64,000 nt of DNA from Fimenecus sp964557975 (GCA_964557975.1 CAZLCG010000003.1:31529-95528), one strand, 5' to 3'. Counted from the stretch's first letter, positions 25,850 to 34,889 are shown. A program made the numbers and translations. Notes: generated by a model not told the origin, from the sequence alone.

Positions 25850-25971
25850 CGACAACACCTCTTTATTTCAGATATATTAAATATAACATTTAATACGGTA
25901 TTATTCAATATGGTATTTTTTACAAAAATTATCTTTTAATTTGTAAAACTGTTCTCAGCGACGGTATTTTG

Positions 25972-27381
25972 TTATTTGTCAGCCTTTTCTTTGTCAGAGT
26001 CGGAGTTAGGCTCAAGAGAGGTGAAAAATTCAAATTCCTCGCCCTTTTTAAACGCCTCCGTGCTGTCGGAAGCCTTGAAAAATACCGTAAGCGTGCGAAA
26101 CATAAGCTTTATATCGAGCCATATGCTGTATTTTTCAATATACATTAAATCCATAACGAGCTTGTCCTTGGGCGAGGTGTTATATTTGCCCGCAATCTGC
26201 GCATAGCCCGTCAGCCCAGCCTTTACGCGGAGTCTGTAGCTGAACTCGGGCAATTTATCGGTATATTCGTCGGCGTTTTCCACCATTTCGGGGCGCGGAC
26301 CGACAACGCTCATTTCGCCTTTAAAGATATTGATAAGCTGCGGAAGCTCGTCAATTCTGAATTTTCTCAAAATTTTGCCGACCCTTGTTATTCTGTCGTC
26401 ATCGCTCGTAACGGATTTATTTATAGCGTTTTCCTCTTTCATGGTGCGGAATTTATAAACATAAAATATTCTGCCGCCGAGCGTAGCTCTCTTTTGCTTA
26501 AAAAAGACCTTGCCCGAGTCCTCCGCCTTAATTAAAGCAGCGCACAAAAGCATAATCGGGCTTAAAACGACAATGCCCAGTGTTGAAATAAGAAGATCCA
26601 TAAAGCGCTTAAAAACCTTTTGCTCAAAGGTAAGACTTTTTACCTGCGAAGCAAAAAAAGGCTTATCGTCAAGAATTGAGGAATGACCGCGCAGGGCAAC
26701 AATATCGCACATTTCAAAATTGTAGTAAACATTCTTATTGTTAGCGTAGCAGTATTCAATAAGTGTGGTTCTTGACGGAACGGGAACGTCGTAAACAAAG
26801 ACCGTATCGCACCTGTTGATAATATCAAGCACATCGGGCGATGTAAAAAGAACCGTGTCGGTTATCTCATACTGCTTACTATATTTCTTTATTTTAGGCA
26901 TTACATTATTTAGCGCGTATTTTGAAGTCGTTATTATACAGCATTTTTCAGGAGAATTTATTGTAAAATAAACATAATTGCCAAAATAGGAAAATGCAAC
27001 GATTATAATAAACTGAAGCACAAAAACAAGCGCTAAGAGATCCAAATTTTCAAGCTTAAACGTCTGGTTGTTAGCGTCGTTGGTGTTCATTATGCAAAGC
27101 ATAATATAAGTTATAATATCTGTAAAAAAAACAGAAAGGGACATTGAGCTGATTATCGGCTTGCTTTTATAAATACCTATTCCGTAACCGCCGTATATTG
27201 ACATTGAGGCAATACCCATAACAGCAAACGTCAGCATGGTTACAGCGGCGGTTCTTGAAAGATGCAAAAGCCATTCGTTTTCAATTCCGAAGGTAAGAAA
27301 AAAAATCGCAAACAAAATTACAAATAAAGTTAATTTCAAGAGCATAACTACCGTACTCTTAAACCTTTTTAAAGCTTTCAT
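25972..27381 (-). CDS. Exopolysaccharide-initiating sugar phosphotransferase (bacterial sugar transferase family)
   Basis: 469 residues: N-terminal membrane helices, a nucleotide-fold middle domain, and a C-terminal bacterial sugar transferase domain (KRFMDLLISTLGIVVLSPIM; FKQKRATLGGRIFYVYKFRTM; RKFRIDELPQLINIFKGEMS; VVGPRPE; AGLTGYAQIAG). It transfers a sugar phosphate from a nucleotide sugar to undecaprenyl phosphate, the first step of exopolysaccharide or wall glycan synthesis. It stands alone with no other polysaccharide genes near, which is unusual but known. Confidence 0.85.
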   Translation of the reverse strand: MKALKRFKSTVVMLLKLTLFVILFAIFFLTFGIENEWLLHLSRTAAVTMLTFAVMGIASMSIYGGYGIGIYKSKPIISSMSLSVFFTDIITYIMLCIMNTNDANNQTFKLENLDLLALVFVLQFIIIVAFSYFGNYVYFTINSPEKCCIITTSKYALNNVMPKIKKYSKQYEITDTVLFTSPDVLDIINRCDTVFVYDVPVPSRTTLIEYCYANNKNVYYNFEMCDIVALRGHSSILDDKPFFASQVKSLTFEQKVFKRFMDLLISTLGIVVLSPIMLLCAALIKAEDSGKVFFKQKRATLGGRIFYVYKFRTMKEENAINKSVTSDDDRITRVGKILRKFRIDELPQLINIFKGEMSVVGPRPEMVENADEYTDKLPEFSYRLRVKAGLTGYAQIAGKYNTSPKDKLVMDLMYIEKYSIWLDIKLMFRTLTVFFKASDSTEAFKKGEEFEFFTSLEPNSDSDKEKADK

Positions 27382-27422
27382 AAAGACCTCCGTAAAAGGC
27401 TTTTAATTTAAACGCCCCCTGC

Positions 27423-27436
27423 CCTGCTTGCAGGGA
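27423..27436. repeat. Short hairpin upstream of the sugar transferase gene
   Basis: CCCTGC and GCAGGG with a 2-nt gap, followed by AGCGGTGTCTGC, similar to family A ends. In 27382-27728 nothing else is visible except the trkA promoter. Confidence 0.35.
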
Positions 27437-27663
27437 GCGGTGTCTGCGGCAAAATGCAGCCCGCGCTCGGTTTACAGAAAAAAATAAATACAGCTCACTT
27501 AAAAATCGTTTTAAATAATATAACCCTTTTTTCCAAAAATGTCAATAAAACGCGCGCAGTCATTCCGCAATTGCAAATTATGAACGAAAAAAGCGAGAAA
27601 AACAATATTATTTGTAAAAGTGTTGATTTTCTTAAATAAAAAACATAATGATTTAATTTTATA

Positions 27664-27691
27664 TTGAATTTTACAATTATTTTAGTATAAT
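27664..27691 (+). promoter_or_regulatory. trkA promoter
   Basis: TTGAAT (27664-27669), 16 bp, TATAAT (27686-27691). Confidence 0.7.
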
Positions 27692-27728
27692 ATCAGGTAG
27701 TAAATCTTGTGTGACTTTCGGAGGGAAT

Positions 27729-29087
27729 ATGGATATTGTTATTGTAGGCGCGGGAAAGCTCGGAACGGGGCTTGCCAAAAGGCTGTCCGAAGAAGAACAT
27801 AACGTAACCATTGTTGAAATAGATTCAAGACGTACGGAGCGTCTTGTTGAAAAGCTTGACGTTCAGGGCGTCTGCGGAAGCGGAACTCATATCGAAGCGC
27901 TTAACGAAGCTGGCGTTCCCGACGCGGATCTGCTTATATCCGCCACCTCGTCCGACGAAAACAACATCCTCACCTGCCTTATTGCAAAAAAGCTCGGCGT
28001 AAAGCACACTATCGCAAGGGTTCGCAATCCCGAATACAATGTGCAGTTCGACTTTATGCGCGATCAGCTCGGAATTTCAATGATGGTTAATCCCGACTTT
28101 GCGGCGGCGCTTGAAATCGGGCGTATTTTACAGTTCCCGTACGCCGTGGGCATTGAGTCGTTTGCAAACGGTTTTATTGACATTGTTGAATTTAAGGTAT
28201 CCGAAGCCTCTCCGCTCGCCGGTAACGAAATAAGCGGCATTCTTTCAAGCCACAAAATAAAAATGCTTATCTGCGCGGTTGAACGCGGAGACGACGTATT
28301 TATCCCCAACGGCGATTTCGTTTTGAAGCCTGACGACAAGGTTTACGTTACAGGCGAACACAAGGCGCTTTTCGGTATCGCAAAGGTCCTTGTCGGTACA
28401 AAAATACGTCCTCTTAAAAATATAATGATTATCGGTGCTTCGAGAGCGACCACCTATCTTTCGCAGATTTTGACGGATATGGGAAAAAACGTTATCGTGG
28501 TCGAAAAGAACCGTGACGAATGTAAAGCGCTTTTAAGTATGGTACAAGGTATAACCGTAATCAACGGCGACGCAAACGATCACGATTTGCTCATTGAAAA
28601 CAATATTGAAAACATGGACGCTGTTGTGACGCTTACAAACACCGACGAGATTAACTTTCTTGTTTCGCTTTACGCTAAGAAAATCGGCGTCGAGAAAACG
28701 ATTACAAAAATAAATAACCTTGACTTTCAAAAAATGCTTGACGATTTAGGCCTTGATTCAAGGGTTAACGTCAGCGAAATTACGGTTGATATGATAACTC
28801 AGTATGTCAGGGCGAAAAAGGACGCGAACTCGTCTTATATGAAAACGCTTTACAAGCTTGTTGACGGTAAGGTTGAAGCAATAGAGTTTGTCGCCGGTGA
28901 AAAAACCCGTTTCCTTAATAAGCCCCTTTCTCAGATTAAATTTAAAAAGAACGTTCTTATAGCGGCGATAAAAAGAAACAACACGACCCTGTTCCCGTCG
29001 GGCGGCGACTCGATACTCGCGGGCGATACGGTCATCGTTGTTTCAAAGGACAGAATAATCGAAAGCCTTAACGATATTATTCAGTAG
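27729..29087 (+). CDS. trkA: Trk potassium uptake regulatory subunit TrkA
   Basis: 452 residues with two RCK_N/RCK_C repeats. The first Rossmann motif is IVIVGAGKLGTGLAKRLSEE at residues 3-22; the second half begins IMIIGASRATTYLSQIL near 232. The protein binds NAD(H)/nucleotides and gates the TrkH pore. ATG 27729 has GGAGGG upstream; an earlier in-frame start at 27711 lacks it. trkH follows after 16 nt, so they form an operon. Confidence 0.9.
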   Translation: MDIVIVGAGKLGTGLAKRLSEEEHNVTIVEIDSRRTERLVEKLDVQGVCGSGTHIEALNEAGVPDADLLISATSSDENNILTCLIAKKLGVKHTIARVRNPEYNVQFDFMRDQLGISMMVNPDFAAALEIGRILQFPYAVGIESFANGFIDIVEFKVSEASPLAGNEISGILSSHKIKMLICAVERGDDVFIPNGDFVLKPDDKVYVTGEHKALFGIAKVLVGTKIRPLKNIMIIGASRATTYLSQILTDMGKNVIVVEKNRDECKALLSMVQGITVINGDANDHDLLIENNIENMDAVVTLTNTDEINFLVSLYAKKIGVEKTITKINNLDFQKMLDDLGLDSRVNVSEITVDMITQYVRAKKDANSSYMKTLYKLVDGKVEAIEFVAGEKTRFLNKPLSQIKFKKNVLIAAIKRNNTTLFPSGGDSILAGDTVIVVSKDRIIESLNDIIQ

Positions 29088-29103
29088 GAGTTAAGCGGTC
29101 ATT

Positions 29104-30582
29104 ATGAATTATAAAGCGGTCTTATATTATCTCGGCAAAATGTTCTTAATTCTCGGTATTTTGATGTTTCTTCCTCTGTTTGTCTGCGTTTACTACAAAT
29201 TTCATTCAAATCCCGAGACAAGCTGCCTGTCTTTTTTAATACCCATAATCGTATTGATGATTTTGGGCACGTCGTTCTCATTTGTCAAGCCCAAAAACGT
29301 AAACATTTTCGCAAGAGAGGGCTTTGTTATCTGCGGGCTTGCGTGGGTGCTTTTTTCCGTATTCGGCTCGCTTCCTTTTATTATAAGCGGTTCTATTCCC
29401 GATTTTATCGACGCGTTCTTTGAAACGGCTTCGGGCTTTACGACAACGGGCGCTTCCGTTCTAACCGAAATCGAATCCCTGCCGAAATCCATTCTTTTTT
29501 GGAGAAGCTTTACGCACTGGATAGGCGGTATGGGCATACTCTCGTTTATGATTGCAATTTTACCCCGCGCAAAAGGCAACGCTATGTTCATAATGCGCGC
29601 CGAGGTTCCCGGTCCTACAACGGGCAAGGTCGTTTCCAAAATAGCGGACAGCGCGAGAATCCTTTATGTAATCTATTTTATAATGACGCTTGCCGAAATT
29701 TTTATACTTTTCTTCGGCACAAAACTCACAGGCGGCAATATGCGCTTTTACGACTGTGTTGTAAATTCCTTTGCAACAGCCGGCACGGGCGGATTTTCCG
29801 TGCTTAACAACTCAATAGCAGGTTATAACAGCAGCTTCGCGGAAATTGTAATTACAGTATTTATGTTCCTTTTCGGCGTTAATTTTAACCTGTATTTCTT
29901 TGTCATTATGAGAAAGTTCGGTTCCGTATTCAAGGATGAGGAGCTGAAAGGTTATATTATAATAAACCTTACGAGTGTAGTTTTAATTATTATTAACATA
30001 CTCCCTTTGTATAGAAATGTTTTCGACGCTGTTAAGGACGCGTTTTTCAGCGTAAACAGCGTTATGAGCACAACGGGCTTTTGTACGGCGGACTTTAACA
30101 CATGGCCGACATTCTCAAAGTGCGTGCTTTTAATTCTTATGTGCATAGGCTGTTCCGCGGGGTCTACGGGCGGCGGACTTAAAATTATAAGACTTGAGCT
30201 TTTGGCGAAGCAAATCACAAGGGATTTTAAACAGCTTTTGCGCCCTCACTCCGTTGTAAGCGTCAGAATCAACAACAAGACGGTTGACGGGCATATACTT
30301 AAAGGAGTCAACTCCTATCTTAACGCGTATATTTTAACGATGGTTGTGTCCTTTCTGCTTTTGGCAATTGACAACTTTGACATAGTAACCTCTTTTTCTG
30401 CGGTTATCGCCTGCTTTAATAACATTGGTCCGGGGCTTGAACTGGTAGGTCCCGTCGGGAATTATTCCCGGTTTTCGGCATTCTCTAAGCTTGTCCTTAT
30501 ATTTGATATGCTCGCGGGCAGGCTTGAGCTTTTCCCGATGCTTTTGCTTGCAAGCAGAAGCACTTGGCGCAAGGCAAAATAA
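29104..30582 (+). CDS. trkH: Trk potassium transporter pore subunit TrkH
   Basis: 492 residues, polytopic. Pore-loop signatures of the KtrB/TrkH family are visible: ETASGFTTTGASVL near 100, NSFATAGTGGFSVL near 219, NSVMSTTGFCTADF near 318, and NNIGPGLELVG near 439. It imports K+ with TrkA. No terminator separates it from the following promoter at 30590. Confidence 0.9.
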   Translation: MNYKAVLYYLGKMFLILGILMFLPLFVCVYYKFHSNPETSCLSFLIPIIVLMILGTSFSFVKPKNVNIFAREGFVICGLAWVLFSVFGSLPFIISGSIPDFIDAFFETASGFTTTGASVLTEIESLPKSILFWRSFTHWIGGMGILSFMIAILPRAKGNAMFIMRAEVPGPTTGKVVSKIADSARILYVIYFIMTLAEIFILFFGTKLTGGNMRFYDCVVNSFATAGTGGFSVLNNSIAGYNSSFAEIVITVFMFLFGVNFNLYFFVIMRKFGSVFKDEELKGYIIINLTSVVLIIINILPLYRNVFDAVKDAFFSVNSVMSTTGFCTADFNTWPTFSKCVLLILMCIGCSAGSTGGGLKIIRLELLAKQITRDFKQLLRPHSVVSVRINNKTVDGHILKGVNSYLNAYILTMVVSFLLLAIDNFDIVTSFSAVIACFNNIGPGLELVGPVGNYSRFSAFSKLVLIFDMLAGRLELFPMLLLASRSTWRKAK

Positions 30583-30589
30583 AAAAGTG

Positions 30590-30618
30590 TTGACAAACAA
30601 GCCTTTAAGTGTTATTAT
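30590..30618 (+). promoter_or_regulatory. Strong promoter of the attenuated operon
   Basis: TTGACA (30590-30595), exactly 17 bp, TATTAT (30613-30618), starting 7 nt after the trkH stop. Confidence 0.8.
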
Positions 30619-30640
30619 CGACAAAACGAGGTACAACAAT

Positions 30641-30730
30641 ATGCTTAATTTATCAAGAAAAATGAACAGAGCCGATATGTCCGTGCGCGATTACCGTATG
30701 GATTTTTTACGCTGTGTTCATCTTTGGTAA
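30641..30730 (+). CDS. 29-residue leader peptide of a ribosome-dependent attenuator
   Basis: Begins MLNLSRKMNRADMS and ends FLRCVHLW, followed by TAA. GAGG lies 7 nt before the ATG. It sits between a strong promoter and a terminator-type hairpin. The mRNA over codons 8-10 (30662-30668) and codons 25-27 (30715-30722) contains segments that can pair with each other or with the terminator arm. There is no run of one amino acid, so it is unlikely to sense amino-acid starvation; sensing slowed translation, for example by a ribosome-targeting antibiotic, is inference. Confidence 0.6.
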   Translation: MLNLSRKMNRADMSVRDYRMDFLRCVHLW

Positions 30731-30795
30731 ATATAAGATATTATATTTTAACCCTTAACCGCTGATGAACCTTCATCGGCGGTATTTTTTATTTT
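30662..30795 (+). promoter_or_regulatory. Transcription attenuator with mutually exclusive stems
   Basis: Segment 1 ATGAACA (30662-30668) pairs with segment 2 TGTTCAT (30715-30721). Segment 2, read as GTTCATC (30716-30722), pairs with segment 3 GATGAAC (30764-30770). Segment 3, within CCGCTGATGAA (30759-30769), pairs with segment 4 TTCATCGGCGG (30772-30782), forming an 11-bp terminator stem followed by a T run at 30785. Stalling over segment 1 would allow 2:3 and read-through; finishing the leader covers segment 2 and allows 3:4 termination. Confidence 0.65.
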
Positions 30796-30810
30796 TGGGA
30801 GGAAAAAGAA

Positions 30811-31362
30811 ATGAAATTCGTATTATTGTTCGGCAACGCGGCAGTCGGTAAAATGACAGTGGGTCAAGAGCTTACAAAAATTACCGACTTACGGTTATTT
30901 CATAACCATATGAGCATTGAACCGATTCTTGAAATATTCGGTAAATTTAACGGGGAAGCAATCAGACGGTTCAGAGAGCTTGTGTTTGAGGAATTTGCCA
31001 AAAGCGACGGCTACGGTCTTATTTTTACATATATGTGGGCTTTCGACTGCAAAGAAGATTGGGAATATGTCGAGCATATAAAAGGTATATTTGAGCCGTA
31101 TAACACAGATTTTTACTATGTTGAGCTTGTCGCGCCGCAGGAGATACGGCTGAGACGTAACGTTACCGAAAACAGGCTTAAAAACAAGCCGTCCAAAAGA
31201 GATATTAAATGGTCAAACGCCCGTTTGATTGCCGATGACAAAAGCCACAGGATTGTAAGTAATGACGGCGAAATACCTTATGACAACTACATAAAGATTG
31301 ACAATTCAAGCCTTTCGGCAGAAGAAACAGCAAAAATAATTAAGGATAGGTTTAACCTATAA
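30811..31362 (+). CDS. P-loop kinase-like protein
   Basis: 183 residues. A Walker A GNAAVGKM at residues 8-15 sits at the N-terminus, as in small-molecule kinases and chloramphenicol phosphotransferase-like or shikimate-kinase-like proteins. RRNVTENRLKNKPSKRD may form a lid. The substrate is unknown. GGAGG precedes the ATG, and the gene is first after the attenuator, followed at short spacing by a GNAT gene and a peptidase-E-like gene on the same strand. Confidence 0.6.
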   Translation: MKFVLLFGNAAVGKMTVGQELTKITDLRLFHNHMSIEPILEIFGKFNGEAIRRFRELVFEEFAKSDGYGLIFTYMWAFDCKEDWEYVEHIKGIFEPYNTDFYYVELVAPQEIRLRRNVTENRLKNKPSKRDIKWSNARLIADDKSHRIVSNDGEIPYDNYIKIDNSSLSAEETAKIIKDRFNL

Positions 31363-31380
31363 GTAAAGGATTGATACTAA

Positions 31381-31824
31381 ATGGACTGTGTAATCGAGAA
31401 ATTAAATATTGGAAATTACAGCAAAAGCAACAAGGTATGGAATATGAAAAGCTGTCCGTTCACAGACAAATTCAACGAACAGGTTGCAAACGGCAGCCGT
31501 GACGCATATTTAATGAAAAAGGATGATAAATACATTGCAAGCTGTGATTTGGTATATGATTACGGCGAATACACCGAAAAGAATGTAAAGGTTTATTTAT
31601 CAAGGCTTATTGTGAAAAAGGAATACCGAAACATCGGCATAGGTCAGGAATTATTAAAATATATGATTGGTTTGTGCAGGGAAAAAGGCTACAGGCAAAT
31701 AACGGTCGGCGTTGATACCGATAACCTTAATGCCGTTCATATTTATAAAAAATTCGGCTTTGCTGTATATGAAACCGATACGGATGAATACGGCGAATAC
31801 TATAAAATGATAAAGGAGTTATAA
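31381..31824 (+). CDS. GNAT-family N-acetyltransferase
   Basis: 147 residues. The acetyl-CoA-binding motif A is VYLSRLIVKKEYRNIGIGQELLKYM (in RNIGIG the Q/R-x-x-G-x-G/A form), then AVHIYKKFGFAVYETD at the end, typical of GNAT. The acceptor is unknown. Second gene of the attenuated operon, 18 nt after the kinase-like gene. Confidence 0.75.
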   Translation: MDCVIEKLNIGNYSKSNKVWNMKSCPFTDKFNEQVANGSRDAYLMKKDDKYIASCDLVYDYGEYTEKNVKVYLSRLIVKKEYRNIGIGQELLKYMIGLCREKGYRQITVGVDTDNLNAVHIYKKFGFAVYETDTDEYGEYYKMIKEL

Positions 31825-31826
31825 AA

Positions 31827-32573
31827 ATGGGAAAGATAGTTGCAATCGGCGGCGGAGAAAACGGACACGGAAAAACAAAATACGAAACAGCGCCCTTTGA
31901 CAAGGAAATAATCAGTTTAACGGGCAAAGACAGCCCGAATTTTTTGTTCATCGGTTTGGCTAATGCCTATCCCGATTACTATTTTGAGGTAATGGACGGC
32001 ATATACAACGGTATGTACGGCTGTAAAACCGATTACCTGCGATACGGTGAAATCAAAAATAAAGACTTAACAAGCCGCAAAATAAAAAACGCCGATATTA
32101 TCTATGTCGGCGGCGGTAATACATATAAGCTTATGAGATTGTTAAAAATGTACGGGATCGATAAAATGCTTATAGAAGCATATAACGAAGATAAGGTGCT
32201 GTGCGGGGTCAGCGCAGGCGGAATCTGCTGGTGCGACTTCGGCAATTCCGACTCACGGGCAATATCATCAAATGGGAGTCAGATTATACGGGTGTCGGGT
32301 CTTGGGTTTATTAACGTTTTATTTGCCCCTCATATGATTACAGAACCCGAAAGAGTTGAGTCTGTAAAACAAATGATGAAACGAACTTATAAAATTCCCG
32401 CCGTTCAGCTTGATAACGCCGCGCTCGAAATTGTTGAAGATAAATACAGAATACTTGCTCTTAAAGATAACGCGGTTGCTGAAAAGTGCTATTGGAAAAA
32501 CGGAAAATATATTGTCGAAAACATAATGAGCAATAAATTCGGAAGCATAGAAGAGCTGTATGACAGAAAATAA
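31827..32573 (+). CDS. Peptidase family S51 (peptidase E-like)
   Basis: 248 residues. The nucleophile elbow CGVSAGGICW near residue 130 carries the Ser, and FAPHM near residue 170 may give the His. YVGGGNTYKLMRLL is shared with the PepE/cyanophycinase class. PepE removes Asp-X dipeptides; the substrate here is unknown. It starts 2 nt after the GNAT stop and has AAAGGAG upstream, so it is co-expressed. Confidence 0.8.
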   Translation: MGKIVAIGGGENGHGKTKYETAPFDKEIISLTGKDSPNFLFIGLANAYPDYYFEVMDGIYNGMYGCKTDYLRYGEIKNKDLTSRKIKNADIIYVGGGNTYKLMRLLKMYGIDKMLIEAYNEDKVLCGVSAGGICWCDFGNSDSRAISSNGSQIIRVSGLGFINVLFAPHMITEPERVESVKQMMKRTYKIPAVQLDNAALEIVEDKYRILALKDNAVAEKCYWKNGKYIVENIMSNKFGSIEELYDRK

Positions 32574-32576
32574 ACA

Positions 32577-32660
32577 ATAATATCATTTTATCTGTGCTTA
32601 TAATAACGTCTTAAAAATCTCTCAGCCGCTTTGCGGCAGATTACAGCCGTCGCAGGCAGA
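32577..32660. repeat. Dispersed repeat family C, copy 1
   Basis: AATAACGTCTTAAAAATCTC, then CAGCCGCTTTGCGGCAGATT, contains the hairpin GCCGC/GCGGC. Matches 35027-35097 closely. On the minus strand the hairpin precedes ATTTTTAAG and may terminate the histidine kinase gene. Confidence 0.65.
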
Positions 32661-32726
32661 AGCTCCGACATAAGCCGTCGAACGAGACAAACGCGCATAG
32701 GCACATTGTGTCGGGCTCCCCTCGCC

Positions 32727-34034
32727 TTAATCCGAATTAGCCAATATAATCTTTGTTACATATTGACCGTTTTGGGCGTTAAAGACGGACTTTCCGTTGT
32801 ACTTCTTTACTATATCCTTAATAATGCTCTTGCCGTTTCCTCTGTTTGTTTGTCTTTTTTTTATTTCCGACGAATCGTATTGGTTTTCCGTCATAACAGT
32901 TACCGTATCGATGTCTGACAAAACCGAAAATTCAATCGTTTTTACTTCAGCATTTTTGACTCCTTCAATAGCATTATCAATCAAATTGCCTACAACTCGG
33001 CAAATATCGTAAATATCTGTTTTAATGGGAGCAATTTCCGAAATATCAATTTTCAGAGCAGCGCCGTTTTTTTCAGCTTGCTCTTTTTTTATGGACAGCA
33101 GAGCGTTAAGCGTAGAGTTTGAAGAAAGCATTATTCCGTCGACGGAAGAAAAATCGTTGACGGTCTTATTTAACATCTCTGTGGCTTCTTCATATTCACC
33201 CAAAGAAATAAGCGATTTTACGGTCAGCAGAATATTGCAAAGATCGTGGCGTATTCTTCGCAGTTTGGTTTTACTCTTGTCCGCTAAGACCGCTTCTTGA
33301 TAATCAAGCTTGTTTTTTATTATATCTTCCTCGTATTGCTTATTTAATATTTCAACCTGCTCGATCTTATCCAAAAATAAAAAAATCGCGAAATTCATAA
33401 CGCAGGTAAATATAATAAAACCGCCAATTATGTAAGTCATCCAAGTCATATCGGTAAAGACCGGAAAGTAATAGGACAGAATAAAAATTATCAATATTGA
33501 AAACACCAAATTAGATATAGGCGACCAAAGCAGAAGAATATATTTTTGCATGTTAATTTTTTTTAATTTTTTATTAAATATCTTTACAAGCGAGCTGAAA
33601 AAAAGCGCGCCTGTCGAAGATAACAGCGCAAGAATAATTAAAGAAAAGGAATAATCCTCATATACGCGTAATTGGCTGTAATAGGCATCATAATTGCTTC
33701 CCAAAACAGTCATTAGAGTAATTCCCCCTGCCACTGACATAAGCAACATCATCAACAGCGGACAAATCAGGCTTACCGTAAGTTTAAATCTGTTTTCTTT
33801 CTTTTCAAAAAAAATCATAACAGCGGCGGCGACAGGCACTGCTGCGACAATAAAAAAAGAAATGTCAAAAAACTTAACAAAATAACACAGCAAGAGCGCA
33901 AAGGAATCAAGCAAAGCTATTCTCAAATGGCGTTCGCGGTAAATTGACTTTGCCATTATATAGAAAAAAATAAAGCCTATCAAATTTAATATTATAAAAT
34001 ACAATGGGTTTTTTAATGAAATGACCTGCCACAT
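32727..34034 (-). CDS. Sensor histidine kinase, AgrC/GHKL type
   Basis: 435 residues. About seven membrane helices (residues 1-225) are followed by a coiled segment, a phospho-acceptor region KLRRIRHDLCNILLTV near 265 with His, and a GHKL ATPase domain (GNLIDNAIEG N-box; RGNGKSIIKDIVKKYNGKS G-box). This layout belongs to quorum-sensing or peptide-sensing kinases paired with LytTR regulators. The regulator gene lies 27 nt upstream. No AgrD or AgrB gene is in the neighbourhood. Confidence 0.8.
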   Translation of the reverse strand: MWQVISLKNPLYFIILNLIGFIFFYIMAKSIYRERHLRIALLDSFALLLCYFVKFFDISFFIVAAVPVAAAVMIFFEKKENRFKLTVSLICPLLMMLLMSVAGGITLMTVLGSNYDAYYSQLRVYEDYSFSLIILALLSSTGALFFSSLVKIFNKKLKKINMQKYILLLWSPISNLVFSILIIFILSYYFPVFTDMTWMTYIIGGFIIFTCVMNFAIFLFLDKIEQVEILNKQYEEDIIKNKLDYQEAVLADKSKTKLRRIRHDLCNILLTVKSLISLGEYEEATEMLNKTVNDFSSVDGIMLSSNSTLNALLSIKKEQAEKNGAALKIDISEIAPIKTDIYDICRVVGNLIDNAIEGVKNAEVKTIEFSVLSDIDTVTVMTENQYDSSEIKKRQTNRGNGKSIIKDIVKKYNGKSVFNAQNGQYVTKIILANSD

Positions 34035-34061
34035 ATATGCTTCTCCTTTTCGACATTACAA

Positions 34062-34754
34062 TTATCCGATATATCTGTCGAATTTGTTTTTAAGCTCCGC
34101 ATACTTTTTGGGATTTACAAAGATGCTTGTCCCGTTAATCATATCAAATTTATGCGGAGAGCATCTCGCAACACAGTCCATATTGACAATATAGCTTTTA
34201 TGTATCCGCAGAAAGCAGTGCGGAAGCCGCTTATAAAATCCGCTGATTGTACCCCGCGTTTTTAAGGTTTTGTCTTTAAGGAATATCATCAGATAGTTGC
34301 CCAGAGATTCAATGTAAATAATATCCGCAGTCTTTATAATATAATCGACGCCGTCGGATCTAACATCAAGACGAACGGAAAAATCCGCGCGGCTTATAAG
34401 CTTTTCGAGAAGCTCCTTTAAATAATCCTTCTCGGTGCGTGATTTTACCATAAATAAAGCATTGTCGATTTTTGATATATTATAAGCTTCCTCGGGAAAG
34501 GACGTCATAATAACAACCCTTTTCGGAGTATCAAGCTTGTTTCGCGTAAGAAAATCTATGGAGCTTTGTTCTCCAATCATTATATCCAAGAACAAAATAT
34601 CAGGCTCATCGTTCTCAATTATTTTTTTCAGCTCGCCGAGTTCGTGAATCAGCAAAAAATCAGCCTCTAATTCCATCTCGCCGAGAACCTGCGCACATTG
34701 CTTTTGAAGAAAAAGAGAATAAGAAACCGAATCGTCGCAAATTACAATTTTCAA
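34062..34754 (-). CDS. LytTR-family response regulator (AgrA/VirR type)
   Basis: About 230 residues. The receiver domain opens KIVICDDSVSY with the phospho-Asp in ILFLDIMIG; the C-terminal LytTR DNA-binding domain holds SLGNYLMIFLKDKTLKTRGT and FLRIHKSYIVNMD. The best start is TTG 34754, 9 nt after GAGGGAG; ATG 34763 touches the ribosome site, and the open frame further upstream contains the promoter. Works with the adjacent sensor kinase. Confidence 0.8.
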   Translation of the reverse strand: MKIVICDDSVSYSLFLQKQCAQVLGEMELEADFLLIHELGELKKIIENDEPDILFLDIMIGEQSSIDFLTRNKLDTPKRVVIMTSFPEEAYNISKIDNALFMVKSRTEKDYLKELLEKLISRADFSVRLDVRSDGVDYIIKTADIIYIESLGNYLMIFLKDKTLKTRGTISGFYKRLPHCFLRIHKSYIVNMDCVARCSPHKFDMINGTSIFVNPKKYAELKNKFDRYIG

Positions 34755-34860
34755 ACAATCCATCTCCCTCTGCGTTAAGCGTTCCTTGATAACATTCAAA
34801 TCGGGGCAACGCCCCCGCTTTTCCCACCATGAAAGAGCCGAAACGAAACCCAATGCAAAA

Positions 34861-34889
34861 ATTATAATCCCAAACCGAAGCTTTTTCAA
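34861..34889 (-). promoter_or_regulatory. Promoter of the LytTR two-component operon
   Basis: TTGAAA (34884-34889), 17 bp, TATAAT (34861-34866) on the minus strand. The leader contains a small GGGGC/GCCCC hairpin at 34803-34815. Confidence 0.65.

Noticed and set aside
27454..27639. 61-residue open frame before trkA
   Set aside because: No ribosome site, no recognisable domain, and it lies in AT-rich intergenic sequence upstream of the trkA promoter.
27692..27728. Possible riboswitch before trkA
   Set aside because: The leader is only about 30 nt after the promoter, too short for a known potassium or c-di-AMP riboswitch.
32631..32918. 95-residue plus-strand open frame after the peptidase-E-like gene
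   Set aside because: It is antisense to the histidine kinase 3' end and begins in repeat family C.
34755..34889. N-terminal extension of the LytTR regulator, looking like a small signal-peptide or AgrD-like peptide
   Set aside because: It starts at TTG without a ribosome site, and a TTGAAA-17-TATAAT promoter lies inside it. A TTG at 34754 has correct spacing to GAGGGAG.
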